Shown: one piece after another, positions 42,005 through 51,599 of the stretch
Layout of the letters: each line of letters begins with the position of its first letter
Numbering within the stretch: the first letter of the stretch is position 1
Assembly: GCF_007713465.1 (NCBI RefSeq)
Contig: NZ_VMSG01000001.1
Span: forward strand, 434,001-498,000
Direction: 5' to 3'
From: Pseudomonas sp. H3(2019)
Lineage (GTDB): Bacteria; Pseudomonadota; Gammaproteobacteria; Pseudomonadales; Pseudomonadaceae
DNA length: 64,000 nt
Notes under the pieces: generated by a model
Database searches by the model: none
The model's input: only the letters and a program-made list of their open reading frames with translations
What the model was told of the DNA's origin: nothing
Translations under genes and position numbers: made by a program

Positions 42005-43252
42005 ATGGCCATCGCCGTTCCCCTGAACGAGGGCACCAATCGCACCTTGAAGCAGCGCCTGGCGCGTGCCGAGCGGGTCAACCGCTGGAAGGCCCAGGCC
42101 CTGATCGCGCCATTAGTGCTGTTTCTGTTGTTGGTGTTTCTGGTGCCGATCGTGGCGCTGCTCTACAAAAGTGTCGGTAACCCGGAAGTGGTCGGCGGGA
42201 TGCCGCGCACCGTGGCTGCCATTGCAAGCTGGGATGGCCGAGGCTTGCCGGCGGATCCGGTCTTCAAGGCTGCCAGCGAAGACCTCCTGGAGGCCCGCAA
42301 GAATCAAAGCCTGGGCGATCTGTCCAAGCGACTGAATATGGAACTGGCCGGCTATCGCAGCCTGCTGACCAAAACCGCGCGAGCGCTGCCGTTCAAAACT
42401 GAACCAGCCTCCTATAAAGATGCACTCGAAGCGCTGGATGAGCGTTGGGGCGACCCGGCCTACTGGCAAGCGGTACGCCGCAACACCAGCAGCATCACGC
42501 CGTATTACCTGTTGGCGGCGGTCGACCACCGGATCGATGACCTCGGCGAAATCGCCCCGGCGACCCCCGATCAGGCGATCTACCTCGAGATCTTTGCCCG
42601 GACCTTCTGGATGGGCCTGATCATCACCGCGATCTGCCTGGTGCTCGCCTATCCGTTGGCGTATCTGCTGGCCAACCTGCCGTCACGTCAAAGCAACCTG
42701 CTGATGATTCTGGTGTTGTTGCCGTTCTGGACCTCGATTCTGGTGCGGGTGGCGGCGTGGATTGTCTTGCTGCAATCGGGCGGGCTGATTAACAGCGCGT
42801 TGATGGCCATGGGCATCATCGATAAGCCGTTGGCACTGGTGTTCAACCGCACCGGGGTTTACATCTCGATGGTGCACATCCTGTTGCCGTTCATGATTCT
42901 GCCGATCTACAGCGTGATGAAAGGCATTTCTCCGACCTACATGCGTGCGGCAATCTCGCTGGGCTGTCATCCGTTCGCCAGCTTCTGGCGGGTGTATTTC
43001 CCGCAGACCTATGCCGGTGTCGGCGCCGGTTGCCTGTTGGTGTTCATCCTGGCGATTGGTTACTACATCACCCCGGCGCTGCTCGGCAGCCCGAACGATC
43101 AGATGGTCAGTTACTTCGTCGCCTTCTACACCAACACCAGCATCAACTGGGGCATGGCGACCGCACTCGGAGGGCTGCTGCTATTGGCGACTGTCGTGCT
43201 CTATCTGATTTACAGCTGGCTGGTAGGCGCAAGCCGCCTGCGCTTGAGCTAA
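42005..43252 (+). CDS. ABC importer permease 1 (PotB/PotH type) with a long periplasmic insert
   Basis: 415 residues. Membrane span 1 is at about 36-56 (LIAPLVLFLLLVFLVPIVAL). The next span starts only near 198 (FWMGLIITAICLVLAYPLAYLLA), so about 140 residues lie on the periplasmic side; PotB-type permeases usually have a much shorter segment. The remaining spans and the cytoplasmic EAA-type loop (YMRAAISLGCHPFASFWRVYFP, about 315-336) are normal. It forms the channel with permease 2. Confidence 0.9.
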   Translation: MAIAVPLNEGTNRTLKQRLARAERVNRWKAQALIAPLVLFLLLVFLVPIVALLYKSVGNPEVVGGMPRTVAAIASWDGRGLPADPVFKAASEDLLEARKNQSLGDLSKRLNMELAGYRSLLTKTARALPFKTEPASYKDALEALDERWGDPAYWQAVRRNTSSITPYYLLAAVDHRIDDLGEIAPATPDQAIYLEIFARTFWMGLIITAICLVLAYPLAYLLANLPSRQSNLLMILVLLPFWTSILVRVAAWIVLLQSGGLINSALMAMGIIDKPLALVFNRTGVYISMVHILLPFMILPIYSVMKGISPTYMRAAISLGCHPFASFWRVYFPQTYAGVGAGCLLVFILAIGYYITPALLGSPNDQMVSYFVAFYTNTSINWGMATALGGLLLLATVVLYLIYSWLVGASRLRLS

Positions 43253-43265
43253 GGGGAGAATCGAA

Positions 43266-44090
43266 ATGCTGAGTCCTTATGTGTCGCCCATCGAACGGGT
43301 GTGGTTCTACAGCTTGCGCATTCTCTGCGGGCTGATCCTGTTGTTCCTTATTTTGCCGGTGCTGGTGATCATCCCGCTGTCGTTCAACTCGGGGAGTTTT
43401 CTGGTCTACCCGCTGCAAGGGTTCTCGCTGCATTGGTACCAGGACTTCTTCGCCTCGGCCGAATGGATGCGCTCGCTGAAGAACAGCATGATCGTCGCCC
43501 CGGCGGCGACGGTGTTGGCGATGGTCTTCGGCACGCTGGCGGCGATTGGCCTGACCCGTGGCGACTTCCCCGGCAAGGCCCTGGTAATGGCGCTGGTGAT
43601 CTCGCCGATGGTGGTGCCGGTGGTGATCATCGGTGTGGCCAGTTACCTGGCCTTCGCGCCGCTGGGATTCGGCAACAGCTTTATCTCGCTGATCGTCGTG
43701 CATGCGGTGTTGGGTGTGCCGTTCGTGATCATTACCGTGTCGGCGACGTTGCAAGGTTTTAACCAGAACCTGGTGCGTGCGGCCGCCAGCCTGGGGGCTT
43801 CGCCACTGACGGCGTTCCGCCGTGTGACCTTGCCGTTGATCGCACCGGGGGTCATTTCCGGAGCGCTGTTTGCCTTCGCGACGTCGTTCGATGAGGTGGT
43901 GGTCACGTTGTTCCTTGCCGGCCCTCAACAGGCGACATTGCCACGGCAGATGTTCAGCGGTATTCGCGAAAACCTCAGCCCGACCATCGCCGCTGCAGCA
44001 ACGCTGCTGATCGTCTTCTCGGTGTTCCTGCTGCTGACCCTGGAATGGCTGCGTGGCCGCAGCGAGAAACTGCGTACCGCACAGGTTTAA
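43266..44090 (+). CDS. ABC importer permease 2 (PotC/PotI type)
   Basis: 274 residues with six predicted spans (first about 17-42, IVLCGLILLFLILPVLVIIPL region). The coupling loop is LVRAAASLGASPLTAFRRVT (about 164-183). It starts 13 bp after permease 1 and ends the operon. A REPIN follows. Confidence 0.92.
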   Translation: MLSPYVSPIERVWFYSLRILCGLILLFLILPVLVIIPLSFNSGSFLVYPLQGFSLHWYQDFFASAEWMRSLKNSMIVAPAATVLAMVFGTLAAIGLTRGDFPGKALVMALVISPMVVPVVIIGVASYLAFAPLGFGNSFISLIVVHAVLGVPFVIITVSATLQGFNQNLVRAAASLGASPLTAFRRVTLPLIAPGVISGALFAFATSFDEVVVTLFLAGPQQATLPRQMFSGIRENLSPTIAAAATLLIVFSVFLLLTLEWLRGRSEKLRTAQV

Positions 44091-44107
44091 CGCTACGCCT
44101 CGACCAA

Positions 44108-44199
44108 CTGTGGGAGCGAGCCTGCTCGCGATAGCGAATTGTCAGTCGACATCAAGAGTGAATGTCAGGCCGTCATCGCGAGCAGGCTCGCTCCCACAG
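44108..44199. repeat. REPIN after the importer operon
   Basis: Perfect 25-bp inverted arms at 44108-44132 and 44175-44199 around a 42-nt centre. The arms carry the GTGGGAGCGAGCCTGCTCGC core, a second P. fluorescens REP type distinct from the one at 18.8 kb. The spacing matches that of the 18.8-kb element. Confidence 0.88.
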
Positions 44200-44305
44200 G
44201 GGGAGTTTCTGTGAGCGTCTGCTCATTCATTCGCGCAATAACAGACAAACCCCAATCCCCAGCTACTATTGTGCCCAGCTCCCCTATTCATAAGAGGCTG
44301 CGCAC

Positions 44306-45454
44306 ATGAGTATTTCCTCTTTCAAAATTGCTCACAAACTGCTCACCGGTGCTGGCGCCATCGAGCAGTTGGCCGCCGAGCTGACCCGTCTGGATGTCGA
44401 TAACCCACTGATTGTCACCGATGCCGCGCTGGTCAAGTCCGGCACGGTGGAGCTGGCGCTGGCGCACCTGGATGGACGTACTTACGAAATTTTCGATCGG
44501 GTGTTGCCCGACCCGGAAATCGCCATCGTTGAAGACTGCATGCGCGTCTACCGCGACGGTGGGCATGACGGCCTGATCGGCCTCGGTGGCGGCAGCGCCA
44601 TCGACATCGCCAAAAGTGTTGCAGCCTATGCCGGTTACCACGGCGCGCTCGAAGACTTGTTCGGTATCGATCAGGTGCCGCGCAAAGGCCCGCCGCTGAT
44701 TGCGATTCCGACCACTGCCGGCACCGGTTCGGAAGTCACCAACGTGGCGATACTGTCCGACAGGGTCGCGCAGCTGAAAAAAGGCATCATCAGCGATTAT
44801 CTGCTGCCGGACGTGGCGCTGGTCAGTCCGCAAATGACCCTGACGTGCCCACGCAGCGTGACGGCCGCCAGTGGCGTCGATGCGCTGGTGCACGCTGTCG
44901 AGTCCTACCTCTCGCTCAACGCCTCGCCGATCACCGACGCACTGGCCATCGGCGCTATCAAGCTGATCATCAAGGCATTGCCCAAGGCCTACACCAATCC
45001 TTCGAACCTGCAGGCCCGTGAAGACATGGCCACCGCCAGCCTGATGGCCGGCATGGCGTTTGGCAACGCCGGGGTCGGCGCGGTGCACGCCTTGGCGTAT
45101 CCGCTGGGCGGACGTTTCAACGTGACGCACGGTGTCAGCAACGCCTTGCTGCTTCCGTATGTCATGGCCTGGAACAAAATGGCGTGCATCGAACGCATGC
45201 AGGATATCGCCGAGGCGCTTGGAGTGAGAACGGCGCAGTTGAGCGCTGAAGAGGCGGCGGATAAAGCGGTCGAGGCCATGGCGCGACTCTGTGCCGCAGT
45301 GGAAATTCCCCAAGGCCTGCACAGCCTTGGCATACCGGAAGATGCAATCCCGGCGATGGCTGTGGAGGCCGCGGGAATAGAGCGATTGATGCGCAACAAC
45401 CCGCGTAAATTGAGCACCGCCGATATTGAGAAGATTTATCGAGCGGCCTACTGA
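44306..45454 (+). CDS. Iron-containing alcohol dehydrogenase
   Basis: 382 residues, the length of the group III Fe-ADH family. The NAD-binding [20 protein letters not shown] lies at about 92-111. Metal ligands are expected in [24 protein letters not shown] (about 254-277), which has the conserved histidines. It should oxidise or reduce an alcohol/aldehyde with NAD(H); substrate unknown. It is preceded by about 200 bp with a REPIN and followed by rpe after 80 bp, probably as its own unit. Confidence 0.9.
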   Translation: MSISSFKIAHKLLTGAGAIEQLAAELTRLDVDNPLIVTDAALVKSGTVELALAHLDGRTYEIFDRVLPDPEIAIVEDCMRVYRDGGHDGLIGLGGGSAIDIAKSVAAYAGYHGALEDLFGIDQVPRKGPPLIAIPTTAGTGSEVTNVAILSDRVAQLKKGIISDYLLPDVALVSPQMTLTCPRSVTAASGVDALVHAVESYLSLNASPITDALAIGAIKLIIKALPKAYTNPSNLQAREDMATASLMAGMAFGNAGVGAVHALAYPLGGRFNVTHGVSNALLLPYVMAWNKMACIERMQDIAEALGVRTAQLSAEEAADKAVEAMARLCAAVEIPQGLHSLGIPEDAIPAMAVEAAGIERLMRNNPRKLSTADIEKIYRAAY

Positions 45455-45534
45455 TCATCGCGGTCACGGTGCGCGCGTCAAAGCATGAGGTATACAATGC
45501 GCGCCATCGTGATTCTGCTCAAAAAAGGTGCGTC

Positions 45535-46209
45535 ATGCAGCCCTTCGCTATTGCTCCGTCGATTCTCTCCGCTGATTTCGCCCGTCTGGGCGAGGAAGTA
45601 GACAACGTTCTGGCCGCTGGCGCCGACATCGTTCACTTCGATGTCATGGACAACCACTACGTGCCAAACCTGACCATCGGGCCGATGGTTTGCTCGGCGT
45701 TGCGCAAGTACGGCATCACCGCACCCATCGACGCGCACCTGATGGTCAGCCCGGTAGACCGCATCATTGGCGACTTCATCGACGCCGGCGCGACCTACAT
45801 CACCTTCCACCCGGAAGCCACGCTGCATGTCGACCGTTCCCTGCAAATGATCCGCGAAGGCGGTTGCAAGGCGGGCCTGGTGTTCAACCCGGCAACCCCG
45901 CTGGACGTGCTCAAGTACGTGATGGACAAGGTCGACATGATCCTGCTGATGAGCGTCAACCCGGGCTTCGGCGGGCAGAAATTCATTCCTGGCACCCTCG
46001 ACAAGCTGCGTGAAGCACGCGCGCTGATCGATGCGTCGGGCCGTGATATTCGTCTGGAAATCGACGGTGGCGTGAACGTGAACAACATCCGCGAAATCGC
46101 TGCTGCTGGCGCTGACACCTTCGTCGCCGGTTCGGCCATCTTCAATGCGCCGAACTACCAGGAAGTGATTGAAAAGATGCGTTCCGAACTGGCGCTGGCT
46201 CGCCCATGA
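45535..46209 (+). CDS. rpe: Ribulose-phosphate 3-epimerase Rpe
   Basis: 224 residues from the ATG at 45535 with AAAAGGTG in front; an upstream in-frame ATG would add 22 residues of no similarity. [16 protein letters not shown], the metal site in [23 protein letters not shown] and LEIDGGVN are the TIM-barrel landmarks. It interconverts ribulose-5-phosphate and xylulose-5-phosphate in the pentose phosphate pathway. It overlaps gph by 4 bp in the classic rpe-gph-trpE series. Confidence 0.97.
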   Translation: MQPFAIAPSILSADFARLGEEVDNVLAAGADIVHFDVMDNHYVPNLTIGPMVCSALRKYGITAPIDAHLMVSPVDRIIGDFIDAGATYITFHPEATLHVDRSLQMIREGGCKAGLVFNPATPLDVLKYVMDKVDMILLMSVNPGFGGQKFIPGTLDKLREARALIDASGRDIRLEIDGGVNVNNIREIAAAGADTFVAGSAIFNAPNYQEVIEKMRSELALARP

Positions 46210-47024
46210 GTGGTTTTGAGCAGCTGTTCCCGGGGCATCTGCCGCGGCTGGTGATGTTCGATCTGGATGGCACGCTGATCGATTCGGTCCCTGACCTCGC
46301 AGTGGCTGTGGATAACATGCTGCTCAAACTCGGGCGTGCCCCGGCAGGTCTAGACGCAGTGCGCGAATGGGTGGGCAACGGTGCGCCGGTGCTGGTCCGT
46401 CGTGCACTGGCGGGCAATATCGATCACGCGAGTGTCGATGATGTCGAGGCGGAGCACGCGCTGGAGCTCTTCATGGAAGCCTACGCGGATGGCCATGAAC
46501 TGACGGTGGTTTACCCTGGTGTACGCGATACCCTGAAGTGGTTGCACAAGCAGGGCGTCGAAATGGCGCTGATCACCAACAAGCCGGAGCGCTTCGTCGC
46601 ACCCTTGCTGGATCAGATGAAGATCGGTCGCTACTTCCGCTGGATCATCGGCGGCGACACCCTGCCGCAGAAGAAGCCTGACCCGGCGGCGCTGTTTTTC
46701 GTGATGAAAATGGCCAATATACCGGCCTCGCAATCGTTGTTTGTCGGTGACTCGCGCAGCGACGTGCTGGCGGCCAAGGCGGCCGGCGTGAAGTGCGTAG
46801 CCCTGAGCTATGGCTACAACCATGGCCGGCCGATTGCCGAAGAGTCCCCGGCGTTGGTGATCGACGATCTGCGCAAGCTAATTCCCGGTTGCCTGGATCC
46901 AGCCGCTGAGATAACGTTGCCCGACGCTGTTCAATCCCCTCCTGGAAACTCCATCGTGGTGGTCACTCGCAAACTCTGGATGAAAGTCATCAAGGCCCTG
47001 GCCCGCTGGCGTTGGCGCGCCTGA
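46206..47024 (+). CDS. gph: Phosphoglycolate phosphatase Gph, with a trp-leader-like C-terminal tail
   Basis: 272 residues, HAD fold: catalytic [13 protein letters not shown] (about 18-30), [10 protein letters not shown] (about 121-130) and [17 protein letters not shown] (about 180-196). It removes phosphate from 2-phosphoglycolate; E. coli Gph is about 252 residues. The last 27 residues lie beyond the HAD domain and end in [13 protein letters not shown], with three Trp codons in the last 16. This tail matches the leader peptide before trpG almost exactly, so the end of gph probably doubles as the trpE attenuator leader. MurNAc-6-P phosphatase MupP is a related HAD enzyme but is encoded elsewhere in pseudomonads. 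Confidence 0.93.
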   Translation: MSGFEQLFPGHLPRLVMFDLDGTLIDSVPDLAVAVDNMLLKLGRAPAGLDAVREWVGNGAPVLVRRALAGNIDHASVDDVEAEHALELFMEAYADGHELTVVYPGVRDTLKWLHKQGVEMALITNKPERFVAPLLDQMKIGRYFRWIIGGDTLPQKKPDPAALFFVMKMANIPASQSLFVGDSRSDVLAAKAAGVKCVALSYGYNHGRPIAEESPALVIDDLRKLIPGCLDPAAEITLPDAVQSPPGNSIVVVTRKLWMKVIKALARWRWRA

Positions 47025-47051
47025 CTCGATCCTGGCCGGTTATCCGGCGCG
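46986..47051 (+). promoter_or_regulatory. Candidate trpE attenuator leader embedded in the end of gph
   Basis: Codons 46986-47024 read [16 protein letters not shown], with Trp codons at 47007 and 47013 (and one more at 46977). After the stop GCCGG (47035-47039) and CCGGC (47044-47048) form a hairpin, while CGCGCC (47016-47021), overlapping the last codons, is exactly complementary to GGCGCG (47046-47051), which overlaps that hairpin. Two exclusive folds next to paired Trp codons are the layout of ribosome-mediated attenuation. A good T-tract is lacking. Confidence 0.6.
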
Positions 47052-47094
47052 TTTGCACACCTGACTGTTAGACCCTCACGCCACGAGGCACCTC

Positions 47095-48576
47095 ATGATC
47101 CGCGAAGAATTCCTGCGTTTGGCCGCTGCCGGCTACAACCGTATCCCGCTTGCCTGCGAAACCCTTGCCGACTTCGACACACCGCTGTCGATCTACCTGA
47201 AGCTGGCCGACGAGCCCAACTCCTATCTGCTGGAGTCGGTGCAGGGCGGCGAGAAATGGGGCCGTTACTCGATCATCGGCCTGCCGTGCCGCACGGTGCT
47301 GCGGGTGCATGATCACCACGTCAGTGTGACCGTCGATGGCGCCGAAGTGGAAAGCCACGAGGTTGAAGACCCGCTGGCTTTCGTCGAAACGTTCAAGGCG
47401 CGCTACAACGTGCCGACGATCGCCGGACTGCCTCGCTTCAACGGTGGCCTGGTGGGTTACTTCGGTTATGACTGCGTGCGTTATGTGGAGAAGCGTCTGG
47501 GCAAGTGCCCGAACCCGGATCCGCTGGGTGTACCGGACATTCTGCTGATGGTCTCCGATGCGGTGGTGGTGTTCGACAACCTGGCCGGCAAGATGCACGC
47601 CATCGTGCTGGCCGACCCTTCGCAGGACAACGCCTTCGAGCAAGGTCAGGCGCGTCTGGAGGAACTGCTGGAAAAACTCCGTCAGCCGATCACTCCACGC
47701 CGCGGACTGGATTTCAGCAAGCAGCAAGCGGCTGATCCGGTGTTCCGTTCCAGTTTCACCCAGGACGATTACGAGCGGGCGGTGGATACCATCAAGGAAT
47801 ACATCCTTGCTGGTGACTGCATGCAGGTGGTGCCGTCGCAACGGATGTCCATCGACTTCAAGGCCGCGCCGATCGATCTGTACCGGGCGCTACGCTGCTT
47901 CAACCCGACGCCTTATATGTACTTCTTCAACTTCGGCGACTTCCATGTCGTTGGCAGTTCGCCGGAAGTGCTGGTGCGGGTTGAAGACAACCTGATTACC
48001 GTACGCCCGATCGCCGGCACCCGCCCACGCGGTGCCAACGAGGAAGCCGACCGGGCGCTTGAAGAAGACCTGCTGTCGGACGACAAGGAAATTGCCGAGC
48101 ACCTGATGCTGATTGACCTTGGCCGCAACGACACCGGTCGCGTGTCGGAAATCGGTTCGGTGAAACTCACCGAGAAAATGGTTATCGAGCGTTATTCCAA
48201 CGTGATGCACATCGTCTCCAACGTCACCGGCCAGCTGAAAGCCGGCCTGACCGCGATGGACGCACTGCGGGCGATTCTGCCGGCAGGTACGTTGTCGGGT
48301 GCGCCGAAGATTCGCGCGATGGAAATCATCGACGAACTGGAACCGGTCAAACGAGGCGTCTATGGTGGTGCGGTCGGTTACTTCGCCTGGAACGGCAACA
48401 TGGACACCGCGATTGCAATTCGCACCGCAGTGATCAAGAACGGCGAACTGCATGTGCAGGCCGGTGGCGGCATCGTGGCTGATTCGGTGCCTGCGCTCGA
48501 ATGGGAAGAAACCCTGAACAAGCGCCGCGCGATGTTCCGCGCCGTGGCCCTGGCCGAGCAAACCCCACAAGACTGA
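47095..48576 (+). CDS. trpE: Anthranilate synthase component I TrpE
   Basis: 493 residues. The Trp feedback site contains [15 protein letters not shown] (about 44-58). The chorismate-binding domain holds [43 protein letters not shown] and the C-terminal GGAVGYF and [13 protein letters not shown]. With TrpG it makes anthranilate from chorismate and glutamine. It is 70 bp after gph and separate from trpGDC, the pseudomonad arrangement. Expression probably responds to charged tRNA-Trp through the leader in the end of gph. Confidence 0.97.
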   Translation: MIREEFLRLAAAGYNRIPLACETLADFDTPLSIYLKLADEPNSYLLESVQGGEKWGRYSIIGLPCRTVLRVHDHHVSVTVDGAEVESHEVEDPLAFVETFKARYNVPTIAGLPRFNGGLVGYFGYDCVRYVEKRLGKCPNPDPLGVPDILLMVSDAVVVFDNLAGKMHAIVLADPSQDNAFEQGQARLEELLEKLRQPITPRRGLDFSKQQAADPVFRSSFTQDDYERAVDTIKEYILAGDCMQVVPSQRMSIDFKAAPIDLYRALRCFNPTPYMYFFNFGDFHVVGSSPEVLVRVEDNLITVRPIAGTRPRGANEEADRALEEDLLSDDKEIAEHLMLIDLGRNDTGRVSEIGSVKLTEKMVIERYSNVMHIVSNVTGQLKAGLTAMDALRAILPAGTLSGAPKIRAMEIIDELEPVKRGVYGGAVGYFAWNGNMDTAIAIRTAVIKNGELHVQAGGGIVADSVPALEWEETLNKRRAMFRAVALAEQTPQD

Positions 48577-48588
48577 GCTGTAACGACG

Positions 48589-48615
48589 GAGCTTGTTGTG
48601 GCGAGCAACAAGCTC
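48589..48615. repeat. Short inverted repeat after trpE
   Basis: GAGCTTGTTG (48589-48598) and CAACAAGCTC (48606-48615) are perfect arms, and overlapping GTGGCGAGC/GCTCGCCAC arms extend to about 48623. This is another Pseudomonas REP-like type just before the trpE terminator. Confidence 0.65.
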
Positions 48616-48640
48616 GCTCGCCACATCAGAGAACATCCAA

Positions 48641-48672
48641 AAAACGCTGCCCCCGTGAGGAGGCAGCGTTTT
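48641..48672. terminator. Two-way terminator between trpE and the esterase gene
   Basis: AAAACGCTGCC (48641-48651) and GGCAGCGTTTT (48662-48672) form an 11-bp stem with a 10-nt loop. It is followed by T's on the plus strand and has A's on its left, so it can end trpE from the left and the esterase gene from the right. Confidence 0.88.
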
Positions 48673-48686
48673 TTATTACCTGCGGT

Positions 48687-50597
48687 TTAGAAGTCCAGGC
48701 TGACACCCACGTTGATGCCTTGTTGGGTGAAGTCGTCATCCTTGCGAATGTTGTAGCTGGCCCGTAGCGCCAGGTCTGGGGTCAACTTCTGGCTGACGCC
48801 CAGGTTCAGGCGGTTCAGGTTGGTTTGCGGGGTGTAGCCTTGCAGGGTGAAATGGTTGTCGGGCAGGCTGTTGAGGTTCATGGTCAGGTCCTGGGTGTCG
48901 TCTTTATATTCGTGTTCGTGGGCGAACTCGCCGAACACCTGAGTCTGCGGAGTGATTTGATACTTGCCCTGCAAACCGACGCCGAGGCGCTTTGAGGTGC
49001 GCTTCTGGTCACCGAAGGTCAGTGCCGTGGAGTCGTTGCCGTTCTCTGAGTAACCATCGACTTGTACCTTGGCGTAATCGGCGCTGATGAATGGCGACAA
49101 GTGCCACGGGCTGCTTGCCTGCTGCGCGATGTCGTAACCCAGGCGACCGGTGACAGCCAGCACAGTGCCGCTGGTATTGCCTTTCTCCCCGCGTTCGTTG
49201 ACGCCCAGGTCGAACTTGCGTTTGAGACTGTCGTAGTCCAGATGCCCAGCCGTCATTGCCGCGTCAGCCCACCAGCGATTTTGCTGATATTGAGCGAACG
49301 CCGTACCCATGTACGTGTTGAGTTTGTACTGCGAGTTGTCGTTGCCCGCTTCCAGCTTCTGACGATAGAAACCGGCAGCCACGCCAACACGCCAGGCCTC
49401 GTCGAGACGGTAGCTGCCGCCAATGTTCAGGTTGTAACCGTTGCCATCGGCACTGGCTGCATTGCGTTGATCGTCAAAACTCAGGTGCTGACCGCCACCG
49501 GCGACAATCGCACGCCACTGACCGACGTTTTGCCAGTTTTCCCAGTCGGATTGCCATTGGTTGCGCAGTTCATCCTGATGCGCGCGCAGGGTGGCATGGG
49601 CCATTTCCGGTAACAGCGTCATCTCCCACGGGGCTGCCAGTATGGAATACGCGTAATCGGCGATCAGGCGTTGTCCGGTTTCGGTCGGGTGCACCGAGTC
49701 GTTGTAGATCAGCTTGGTCGGATCCGGCGTGGCGCTGTTGATCCCGTACCGGGCGTTTTCCGTACAGCTGTCACCGCTGAAGCAGGTTGCGGTGAGGTTC
49801 TGGTCGGTGGCCAGGCCAAATTGCGCCGGGTTGGCGAAGGTCTCTTTGAGCAGCACCGGAATATTCAACGGGATGACTTCGGCATTGATGTGCTGCAACT
49901 GGCTGACCAGTTCAGTGTTGAACTGGGCGCTGAGTTGGGAGGTAAAGGCCTGGAGCGGGCTGCCATTGATCGCCGGGGTCAGCCCGATGTCAGGCAGTAG
50001 CCAGACCATGATGTATTTGGCGCCGGCCTGTTGCAGCGTTTGCACACTGCTGACCAGCCGATCGGCTGCGGCATTGGCCTGATCAAGACTCGTTACCCGG
50101 CCCTGGAGGAAGTCATTGCCGCCACCGGAGAGGTAATAGAGCGCGTTCGGGTCAGCGCGAAAGTTGTTGCTCGGCAGATAACCGGGCCGACTGCGCTCAC
50201 CGGTGTCCGATGTGGTGGTGATCGAGTCGAGGATCTGATCGGTACGGTATCCACCTACCGCCCAGTTGTTACCATCTGGCAGGCCTTCACTGGCACGGAC
50301 CGCCGAGGTCGATGCGGCCGTTTGATCGGGTGAAAATCCCAGTTTCCCTCCCAGTAACTGCGTCGAGTTGGCGGCGCGAACCTCGCCGTTGCCATCCTTG
50401 TAGGTCGGTCCGACGCGGTTGGTGAAGCGCTCGGTTGCGCCTGCGGGGCCTCCTGTATCGGTAAATTGCCCGGCGTCGTTCAGGCTGTCGCCAAAGACAA
50501 TGAATTTCGTATAGGGAGCGGGGGCCGCAATCGCCTGGGCGCAGGCCATTGCAAGAACACAACTGGCGAGCGGTACAAACATCGTCTGTTTGATCAT
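48687..50597 (-). CDS. estA: GDSL autotransporter esterase (EstA type)
   Basis: 636 residues from the ATG at 50597 ([19 protein letters not shown], a signal peptide); an upstream ATG at 50609 would add four residues but has no ribosome-binding site. The passenger is a GDSL hydrolase: nucleophile in [10 protein letters not shown], oxyanion GGGNDFLQG and acid/base pair in [11 protein letters not shown]. From about 350 a 12-strand autotransporter barrel follows, ending in the outer-membrane C-terminal Phe (VGVSLDF). EstA of P. aeruginosa is anchored on the surface, hydrolyses glycerol esters and affects rhamnolipid production and motility. Low-Trp growth control of the neighbours is unrelated. 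Confidence 0.92.
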   Translation of the reverse strand: MIKQTMFVPLASCVLAMACAQAIAAPAPYTKFIVFGDSLNDAGQFTDTGGPAGATERFTNRVGPTYKDGNGEVRAANSTQLLGGKLGFSPDQTAASTSAVRASEGLPDGNNWAVGGYRTDQILDSITTTSDTGERSRPGYLPSNNFRADPNALYYLSGGGNDFLQGRVTSLDQANAAADRLVSSVQTLQQAGAKYIMVWLLPDIGLTPAINGSPLQAFTSQLSAQFNTELVSQLQHINAEVIPLNIPVLLKETFANPAQFGLATDQNLTATCFSGDSCTENARYGINSATPDPTKLIYNDSVHPTETGQRLIADYAYSILAAPWEMTLLPEMAHATLRAHQDELRNQWQSDWENWQNVGQWRAIVAGGGQHLSFDDQRNAASADGNGYNLNIGGSYRLDEAWRVGVAAGFYRQKLEAGNDNSQYKLNTYMGTAFAQYQQNRWWADAAMTAGHLDYDSLKRKFDLGVNERGEKGNTSGTVLAVTGRLGYDIAQQASSPWHLSPFISADYAKVQVDGYSENGNDSTALTFGDQKRTSKRLGVGLQGKYQITPQTQVFGEFAHEHEYKDDTQDLTMNLNSLPDNHFTLQGYTPQTNLNRLNLGVSQKLTPDLALRASYNIRKDDDFTQQGINVGVSLDF

Positions 50598-50743
50598 GAG
50601 CAAGTCCATTTATTTATTGTTGTAGTTAACGGAACGACAGTACCAAAAACTTTCGCGTTTTAGCTATGGTTAAAGGCTGCATCGATGGCTTGCTCTGCGC
50701 CATATTGCACCCACTGCTCAGCTAAGTTACTGTGCGGGAACGT

Positions 50744-50830
50744 ATGAATGAGACCTTCCCCGTGTTGATCGTCAGCAAACTCTTGGATCAAGTCATCAAG
50801 GCCCACGCCCGTTGGCGTTGGCGCGCCTGA
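50744..50830 (+). CDS. trpGDC leader peptide and attenuator region
   Basis: A 28-codon frame, MNETFPVLIVSKLLDQVIK then AHARWRWRA and stop, with GGGAA just upstream (spacing only 3 nt). The Trp codons lie at 50813 and 50819. Codons from 50792 to the stop match the end of gph in 36 of 39 nt. After the stop CCGG (50841-50844) and CCGG (50850-50853) form a GC-rich hairpin, followed by a T-rich stretch to 50877. About 165 bp then lead to trpG. The layout is that of a Trp-sensing leader; I recall that attenuation of trpE and trpGDC has been reported in P. putida. Confidence 0.72.
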   Translation: MNETFPVLIVSKLLDQVIKAHARWRWRA

Positions 50831-50996
50831 ACTTTCTCTGCCGGCCCGGCCGGACCTGTGCCTGTTTGCCTTCTTTACCCGTATGAAATGCCGCTTTTGC
50901 CGGTTCCATTCCAGCAACTGACCGAGCGTTGCAAGACTGCGGGTAAATCATTCGAAGGCCGTCTCAAAAGTCAGTGAATTCAAGAGGTTTCAAACC

Positions 50997-51590
50997 ATGT
51001 TGCTGATGATCGATAACTACGACTCTTTTACCTACAACGTTGTGCAGTACCTTGGTGAGCTAGGCTCCGAGGTCAAGGTTGTGCGCAACGATGAGCTGAC
51101 CATCGCCGAAATCGAAGCGCTCAAACCCGAGCGCATCGTTGTCTCTCCTGGTCCATGCACCCCGACTGAGGCCGGCGTGTCCATCGAGGCCATCAAGTAT
51201 TTCGCCGGCAAGCTGCCGATTCTCGGCGTTTGCCTGGGGCATCAATCCATCGGCCAGGCGTTCGGCGGTGATGTAGTGCGCGCCCGCCAGGTTATGCATG
51301 GTAAGACTAGCCCGGTGTTCCACGAGGATAAGGGCGTGTTCGAAGGTCTTAACCGTCCACTGACGGTCACCCGCTATCACTCGCTGATTGTGAAGCGTGA
51401 AACCTTGCCCGACTGCCTGGAGCTGACCGCCTGGACTCAGCTCGAAGACGGTTCGGTCGATGAGATCATGGGGTTGCGCCACAAGACATTGAACATCGAA
51501 GGGGTGCAATTTCACCCCGAGTCAATCCTGACCGAGCAGGGCCATGAGCTGTTCGCCAACTTCCTCAAACAAACCGGCGGCACGCGCTAA
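50997..51590 (+). CDS. trpG: Anthranilate synthase component II TrpG
   Basis: 197 residues, a class I glutamine amidotransferase. [14 protein letters not shown] starts the fold; the triad is Cys79 (GVCLGHQ), His173 and Glu175 (FHPES). It supplies ammonia to TrpE. In pseudomonads the same subunit type may also serve folate synthesis (PabA role). First gene of trpGDC, 9 bp before trpD. Confidence 0.97.
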   Translation: MLLMIDNYDSFTYNVVQYLGELGSEVKVVRNDELTIAEIEALKPERIVVSPGPCTPTEAGVSIEAIKYFAGKLPILGVCLGHQSIGQAFGGDVVRARQVMHGKTSPVFHEDKGVFEGLNRPLTVTRYHSLIVKRETLPDCLELTAWTQLEDGSVDEIMGLRHKTLNIEGVQFHPESILTEQGHELFANFLKQTGGTR

Positions 51591-51599
51591 GGACTTTCC

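Noticed and set aside
47035..47056. GCCGG/CCGGC hairpin after gph as a plain rho-independent terminator
   Set aside because: The stem is only 5 bp and is followed by GCGTTTGC, not a proper T-tract; it is better viewed as part of the leader fold.
50660..50917. 85-codon minus-strand frame before trpG
   Set aside because: It is the complement of the trp leader region, is strongly basic and has no similarity I recognise.
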